Source: an uncultured Bacteroides sp.
GTDB taxonomy: Bacteria > Bacteroidota > Bacteroidia > Bacteroidales > Bacteroidaceae
NCBI GenBank assembly: GCA_905197435.1
Contig: CAJJYX010000106.1
Span: 1 to 11,186, forward strand
Direction of reading: 5' to 3'
DNA: 11,186 bases
Position 1 is the stretch's first letter. Every line of letters begins with the position of its first letter. A program made the position numbers and the translations under genes. Below the pieces are notes generated by a model. It was given only the letters and a program-made list of their open reading frames with translations, did not search any database and was not told the origin of the DNA. Of the stretch, positions 7,498 to 11,186 are shown piece after piece.

Positions 7498-8022
7498 TTA
7501 AAGAGTGGAGGAAAAATGTGTCAAAAACTCCTCCATGCTGTGATATAGCGGGACACCGTATCGGTTGCAGGTAATCCGTACATTGTCATAGCGGTAGAAG
7601 CCGGGCTCGCAGATGACGTGCAGTTTGCCGGAACGCATGTGCAGCCCCATTTCCAGCAGGGTGATGGGTGACTTGCTGCTTGCCAGGATATTCATGATTA
7701 TCAGGTCGGCTTTTTCCAGATGTTCCAGTTCCCAATTCACTTGATGTTCAAAGTCGGACATTTCACCGCTCAGCCCTTGCTCCCTCCGAGGATTGTATAG
7801 GAGGAACTTGCCTTCGGGGCATGCACGGAACCAGTCGCAGGTTGCCTTTTGCCAGTCTATGCTTTTGCCCATGTCTATGGTGCCGGCCAGGAATATTTTA
7901 GTGTATTCGGTCTCGTTTACTTCAACTTCGCCTTCATCCGGGCGGAGCACGATTACCTCGGACTGGGCTTGCAGGCCGATAGGGAATAGCAGCAGTAAAA
8001 GCAGGTAGAGACTCTTCTTCAT
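7498..8022 (-). CDS. Exported nucleoside 2-deoxyribosyltransferase-like protein
   Basis: This is a 174-residue protein. Residues 1-20 look like a signal peptide: basic MKKS, a run of Leu, and a likely cleavage around LQA-Q. The rest resembles the nucleoside 2-deoxyribosyltransferase-like family (Pfam Nuc_deoxyrib_tr_2 type). It has IFLAGTIDMG at 43-52, WQ at 57-58, YNPRRE at 76-81, QVNWELEHLEKADLII at 94-109 and SPITLLEMGLHMRSGK at 118-133, then CNRYGVPLY at 152-160. Glu124 in LLEMG is the candidate catalytic glutamate. Relatives act on nucleosides or nucleotides in the cytoplasm, so a secretion signal is unexpected. No later start keeps the domain: the next Met, residue 51, lies inside the first motif. 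The gene follows the EamA transporter gene by 23 bases and is probably cotranscribed with it. Enzymatic activity and substrate are not established. Confidence 0.8.
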   Translation of the reverse strand: MKKSLYLLLLLLFPIGLQAQSEVIVLRPDEGEVEVNETEYTKIFLAGTIDMGKSIDWQKATCDWFRACPEGKFLLYNPRREQGLSGEMSDFEHQVNWELEHLEKADLIIMNILASSKSPITLLEMGLHMRSGKLHVICEPGFYRYDNVRITCNRYGVPLYHSMEEFLTHFSSTL

Positions 8023-8045
8023 GGGTGGTGATGTGATTTATGGGA

Positions 8046-8984
8046 TTAATTTCTTTTCTTGCTTTTTATCGGGAGCCTTGGAAATAGTTTTCTGAAGCGA
8101 ACCAGATGGCTTGTAATATTGCCACCTGCGATGACAAGCGTTACGGCAACGATAATCATCACCAGTCCAATGCTCTCTCTGACCGTCAAACTCTCTCCAA
8201 AGACGGTTATTCCGAAGATGATGGCCGTCATAGGTTCCAATGCGCCGAGGATGGCGGTGGGAGTAGAGCCGATATATTGGATGGCACCGGTAGTGCAGAG
8301 AAAGGATATGGCAGTGGGGAAGACAGCCAGTGCAAGCAGATTGCCCCACAGATACCATTGGTCCGGTGTGTTCAGCACTCCGGAGTAGAGCAAGCGTGCC
8401 ACGAAGAGCGACAGGCCGAAGAGGAGGACATAAAAGGTGACCTTAAGTGTAGCTACATTCTTTAATGTCGTTTGGTTGATGCCCACGATGTATATGGCGT
8501 AGGAAAGGGCGGAAACGAAGACCAGCAGTGTCCCTATCAGACTCAGTGTGCTGCCGTCCTCGCCCTTATAGAGCAGCCCGATGCCTCCCAGTGCAAGCAA
8601 TATGCAGACGATGGTTTGCAGTGCCAGCTTCTCCTTGAAAACCATAGCCATAATAAGAGCCACCATGATGGGATAGATGAATAACAGCGTCGATGCGATA
8701 CCGGCGGCCATATAATTATAACTCAGGAAAAGCGTCAGTGAGGAGAGGGCTACGAGCAATCCCATAATGATGAGCGGAAGTGTCTCTTTCCGCTGTATCT
8801 TGAATGTCCGCCCTCTCGCTTTTATCATAATACCCAGCAATGGGATGGCGAAAAGGTATCTGAAAAAGAGTACCGAGTCCGGGTCCATGCCTGCTTTGTA
8901 CAATGGAAGGGCAAACAATGGATTCATACCGTAGGAAGCTGCGGCGATAGAACCTAAAATATATCCTTTGGCTTTTGCATTCAT
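8046..8984 (-). CDS. EamA-family (drug/metabolite transporter superfamily) permease
   Basis: This is a 312-residue inner membrane protein with about ten predicted helices in two EamA halves (about 6-139 and 148-287), the standard architecture of 10-TMS DMT exporters. Typical features are the N-terminal GYILGSIAAASYGMNPLF, the end of the first half (YPIMVALIMAMVFKEKL, 104-120) and, in the second half, GALEPMTAIIFGITVFGESLT (247-267) with the conserved Glu-Pro. The tail is basic and cytoplasmic (RFRKLFPRLPIKSKKRN). Substrates of such proteins include amino acids, metabolites and drugs, and none can be assigned here. The gene has its own promoter candidate 24 bases upstream and is followed closely by the exported nucleoside-enzyme-like gene. 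Confidence 0.93.
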   Translation of the reverse strand: MNAKAKGYILGSIAAASYGMNPLFALPLYKAGMDPDSVLFFRYLFAIPLLGIMIKARGRTFKIQRKETLPLIIMGLLVALSSLTLFLSYNYMAAGIASTLLFIYPIMVALIMAMVFKEKLALQTIVCILLALGGIGLLYKGEDGSTLSLIGTLLVFVSALSYAIYIVGINQTTLKNVATLKVTFYVLLFGLSLFVARLLYSGVLNTPDQWYLWGNLLALAVFPTAISFLCTTGAIQYIGSTPTAILGALEPMTAIIFGITVFGESLTVRESIGLVMIIVAVTLVIAGGNITSHLVRFRKLFPRLPIKSKKRN

Positions 8985-9007
8985 ATCTTTATTTGTAGAT
9001 TAGCGTG

Positions 9008-9015
9008 CAAAGGTA
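9008..9015 (-). promoter_or_regulatory. Candidate -7 promoter element for the EamA transporter gene
   Basis: TACCTTTG on the minus strand matches TAnnTTTG exactly and is followed by CACG. It lies 23 bases upstream of the transporter ATG at 8984. No convincing TTG was found at -33. It marks the start of a separate unit after the copper ATPase gene, although I see no clear hairpin terminator in 9016-9072. Confidence 0.5.
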
Positions 9016-9046
9016 GAGATTTACTTTGATTTCCTCCCTCTTTTCT

Positions 9047-9064
9047 GTATGAAAACCGTATGAA
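9047..9064. repeat. Direct heptamer repeat, 11-bp period, upstream of the EamA promoter
   Basis: The heptamer gtatgaa occurs at 9047-9053 and again at 9058-9064, which is one helical turn apart. The pair lies between the ATPase stop codon and the transporter promoter candidate, at roughly -40 to -60 from the expected start. That position would suit an activator, but chance occurrence is quite possible in such a short span. Confidence 0.3.
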
Positions 9065-9072
9065 TTTTACCC

Positions 9073-11186
9073 TTATGCCTTCAGCGTGTAGTCACCGGCT
9101 TCTTCCGTCACCACTTTCTGCAATTCTTCGAGCGTCTTTTCTCCGCCCGAAAATTCCACAGTGGCTACCGGAGGTGTCAGGGTTACGGTGGCATGCACAC
9201 CTTCCATACTGTTCAATGCTTTTTCCACATGCATGCGGCAATGGTTGCACGTCATGCCTTCTACTTTGAATTCTTTTTTCATGATTGTTTCTGTTAATGG
9301 TTCAACTTCTTTGTTCTCTTCTCCTTTATATATTCTTTTCCGTTTCAGCAACAGGCTGTTGCTCACCACGCTGACACTGCTGAATGCCATGGCTGCACCG
9401 GCTATCATCGGGTTGAGCAGGAAACCGTTGATGGGATAGAGTATTCCGGCTGCAATGGGCACACCTATTATATTGTATATAAACGCCCAAAACAGATTCT
9501 GCCGGATGGTCCGGACTGTCAGCCGGGACAGCCGGAGGGCTTCCGGTATCTTTGTCAGGTCGGAGGAGATGATGGTCATCTTGGCTACATCCATGGCGAT
9601 GTCGCTGCCTCCGCCCATGGCAATGCTCAGGTCGGCTTGGGCAAGGGCGGCACTGTCGTTGATGCCGTCGCCCACCATGGCCACTTTCCGGCCTTCTGCT
9701 TGCAACCTACTGATGAAAGCTGCCTTGTCCTGCGGTAATACACCGGCCCGGTAATGGATGATGCCTGCTTTACGGGTAATCTCACGGGCGGTGGTCTCAT
9801 TGTCTCCGGTCAGCATCACGACACGGATTCCCATATTCTGCAGTTCTTTCACCGCACGCGGGCTGTCCTCTTTGATGACATCCGCAACCGCGATCATACC
9901 GAGCATCTTTCCGTCTTCACGGAAGAACAGCGGTGTCTTTCCTTCTTCGGAAAGTTTTGCTGCCTGCTCTTCCATCTGTTTCGAGAGAAACGCTTTTTTC
10001 GTAATCAGTGCGCGGTTGCCTCCGCAGAGCTCTTTTCCGTTCCGTTTTGCCACAAGGCCGTTTCCAGGAAGCGCAGAGAAATCACTGACTTCTTCGCGGG
10101 CCAGGCCTTTTTCCTCTGCAAGTGCAAGAATCGCACGGGCCAGCGGATGCTCACTTTTCTGCTCCAGTGCAAAGGCACCTTTTAAAAGCTCCTCCTCACT
10201 TACACCGTCCGCCGGGATAAGATCGGTTACCTGCGGCTCTCCGCTTGTGATGGTTCCAGTCTTATCGAGTGCAACGATCTGTGTTTTTCCTGTCTTCTCG
10301 AGAGAAACTGCGGTTTTGAACATCGTTCCGTGTTTTGCTCCCATTCCGTTTCCGACCATGATCGCAACCGGTGTTGCAAGACCGAGCGCACACGGGCAGC
10401 TGATAACGAGAACGGAAATACCTCTTGCAAGAGCAAAGCCGACGCTCTCTCCTGCAAACAGCCAGATCACAATCGTAGCAAGTGCAATACAGATAACGGC
10501 CGGCACAAAAATACCGGAAACTTTATCGGCCACTTTGGCGATCGGCGCTTTTGTCGCTGCCGCATCGCTGACCATCTGAATGATCTGGGAGAGTGTTGTG
10601 TCTTCTCCGACTCTCGTCGCCTCACAGGTCAGGAAACCGGACTGGTTTAAGGTCGCCGCCGATACGCGGTCGCCGGTCTCTTTATCCACCGGAATACTCT
10701 CGCCAGTCAGCGCGGATTCGTTGACGGCACTCGTTCCCTCCAGGACAACGCCGTCCACCGGAATATTTTCACCCGGGCGGACGATGAAATGATCGCCCTT
10801 TTTCACCTGATCAATGCCGACTTCCACTTCTTTTCCGTCTCTTAAGAGAACGGCGGTCTTCGGAGCCAGCTTCATCAGACTCTTTAACGCATCGGTCGTT
10901 TTTCCTTTGGAAATCGACTCCAGCATTTTTCCGACGGTAATCAGGGTCAGAATCATGGCTGCGGACTCGAAGTAAAATTCATGCATATAGCTCATGACTG
11001 CATCCATGTCCCCCTGTACCTGCGCTCCCGTCATGGCAAACAGGGCGTAGACGCTGTATACAAACGATGCGGTAGAACCAAGCGCTACCAGCGTGTCCAT
11101 GTTCGGTGCTTTATGCCAGAGGCTCTTGAAACCGCTGATAAAGAATTTCTGGTTGATGACCATGACGATTCCGGCAAGCAGAAGCT
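9073..11186 (-). CDS. copA: Copper-type P1B ATPase with C-terminal HMA domain (partial, 5' end outside window)
   Basis: This is an ATP-driven inner membrane exporter, most likely of Cu(I). The frame stays open through the right edge (LLLAGIV precedes the first visible Met at 11163), so the N-terminus is missing. Counting from that Met: actuator TGES at 153-156, metal-site CPC at 256-258 in a transmembrane helix, phosphorylation motif DKTGT at 300-304 (Asp300), nucleotide-domain His339-Pro340, hinge GDGIND at 498-503, then TM7 with IYN (562-564) and TM8 with FSSVSVVSN (594-602). These fit subgroup IB-1. After a charged linker comes an HMA domain at 628-696 with MTCNHC (637-642), an unusual C-terminal position. 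Codon use changes near residues 460-540 (see the breakpoint entry), suggesting a recombinant gene or an assembly join. Silver transport is also possible; zinc or cadmium is less likely given CPC with YN and SS in the last helices. Confidence 0.93.
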   Translation of the reverse strand, partial: LLLAGIVMVINQKFFISGFKSLWHKAPNMDTLVALGSTASFVYSVYALFAMTGAQVQGDMDAVMSYMHEFYFESAAMILTLITVGKMLESISKGKTTDALKSLMKLAPKTAVLLRDGKEVEVGIDQVKKGDHFIVRPGENIPVDGVVLEGTSAVNESALTGESIPVDKETGDRVSAATLNQSGFLTCEATRVGEDTTLSQIIQMVSDAAATKAPIAKVADKVSGIFVPAVICIALATIVIWLFAGESVGFALARGISVLVISCPCALGLATPVAIMVGNGMGAKHGTMFKTAVSLEKTGKTQIVALDKTGTITSGEPQVTDLIPADGVSEEELLKGAFALEQKSEHPLARAILALAEEKGLAREEVSDFSALPGNGLVAKRNGKELCGGNRALITKKAFLSKQMEEQAAKLSEEGKTPLFFREDGKMLGMIAVADVIKEDSPRAVKELQNMGIRVVMLTGDNETTAREITRKAGIIHYRAGVLPQDKAAFISRLQAEGRKVAMVGDGINDSAALAQADLSIAMGGGSDIAMDVAKMTIISSDLTKIPEALRLSRLTVRTIRQNLFWAFIYNIIGVPIAAGILYPINGFLLNPMIAGAAMAFSSVSVVSNSLLLKRKRIYKGEENKEVEPLTETIMKKEFKVEGMTCNHCRMHVEKALNSMEGVHATVTLTPPVATVEFSGGEKTLEELQKVVTEEAGDYTLKA
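9546..9823 (-). other. Composition breakpoint zone inside the copper ATPase gene
   Basis: Upstream of this zone (residues 1-450 plus the codons to the edge) none of 29 Ile codons is ATA, and CGG is rare among Arg codons (1 of about 13). Downstream (residues 500-612) ATA makes up 7 of 15 Ile codons, and CGG is the main Arg codon (6 of 8 from residue 486). The protein also changes character, from a Firmicutes-like CopA to a form I associate with Bacteroidales. The reading frame is continuous. The switch lies most likely between about 9690 and 9790, near the conserved GDGIND region. Confidence 0.6.

Noticed and set aside
8038..8358. 106-codon frame on the minus strand within the EamA gene
   Set aside because: It is an alternative frame inside a well-supported membrane protein gene and has no homology signal visible by eye.
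9758..10579. 273-codon open frame on the plus strand
   Set aside because: It is antisense to the P-type ATPase. Its Ser, Arg and Pro richness reflects complementary codons rather than a real protein.

Overview
The window looks like a chromosomal segment of a gut Bacteroidales organism (Bacteroides or Phocaeicola type). The protein sequences have that character. Start codons are preceded by A-rich DNA rather than a strong Shine-Dalgarno, and three intergenic regions carry an exact match to the Bacteroidales -7 promoter element TAnnTTTG. All recognisable genes lie on the minus strand, so transcription runs from high to low coordinates. Gene density is high, and no gene-free stretch exceeds about 145 bases.

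Right end (9073-11186): a copper-type P1B ATPase whose 5' end lies outside the window, ending in a C-terminal HMA metal-binding domain. Its codon use changes sharply inside the gene. The upstream part has 0 ATA among 29 Ile codons and resembles gut Firmicutes CopA. The last part has 7 ATA among 15 Ile codons and looks native. This is the main anomaly in the window: either intragenic recombination or an assembly chimera.

Middle (7498-8984): an EamA/DMT-type ten-helix transporter with its own promoter, followed 23 bases later by a small protein of the nucleoside 2-deoxyribosyltransferase-like family that carries a secretion signal.

Core block (5102-7487): pyrH (UMP kinase), frr (ribosome recycling factor) and rsgA (30S maturation GTPase, TTG start). 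There are promoter candidates before pyrH and before frr, and a clear hairpin plus T-tract terminator 2 bases after rsgA. A degenerate 10-bp tandem repeat sits at the 3' end of pyrH.

Left end (1-4991): a complete-looking tripartite efflux operon in the order periplasmic adaptor, RND (HAE1) pump, TolC-family outer membrane channel. The channel is cut by the left edge. Intergenic spacing is 5 bases and then a 4-base ATGA overlap. The operon leader (4992-5101) is purine-skewed and contains a dyad and a trinucleotide repeat, and no regulator gene is adjacent.

I saw no tRNA, rRNA, CRISPR array, insertion sequence or phage gene. Apart from the mosaic ATPase and the exported nucleoside-enzyme relative, the window is ordinary. 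I found no convincing undescribed multi-gene system.
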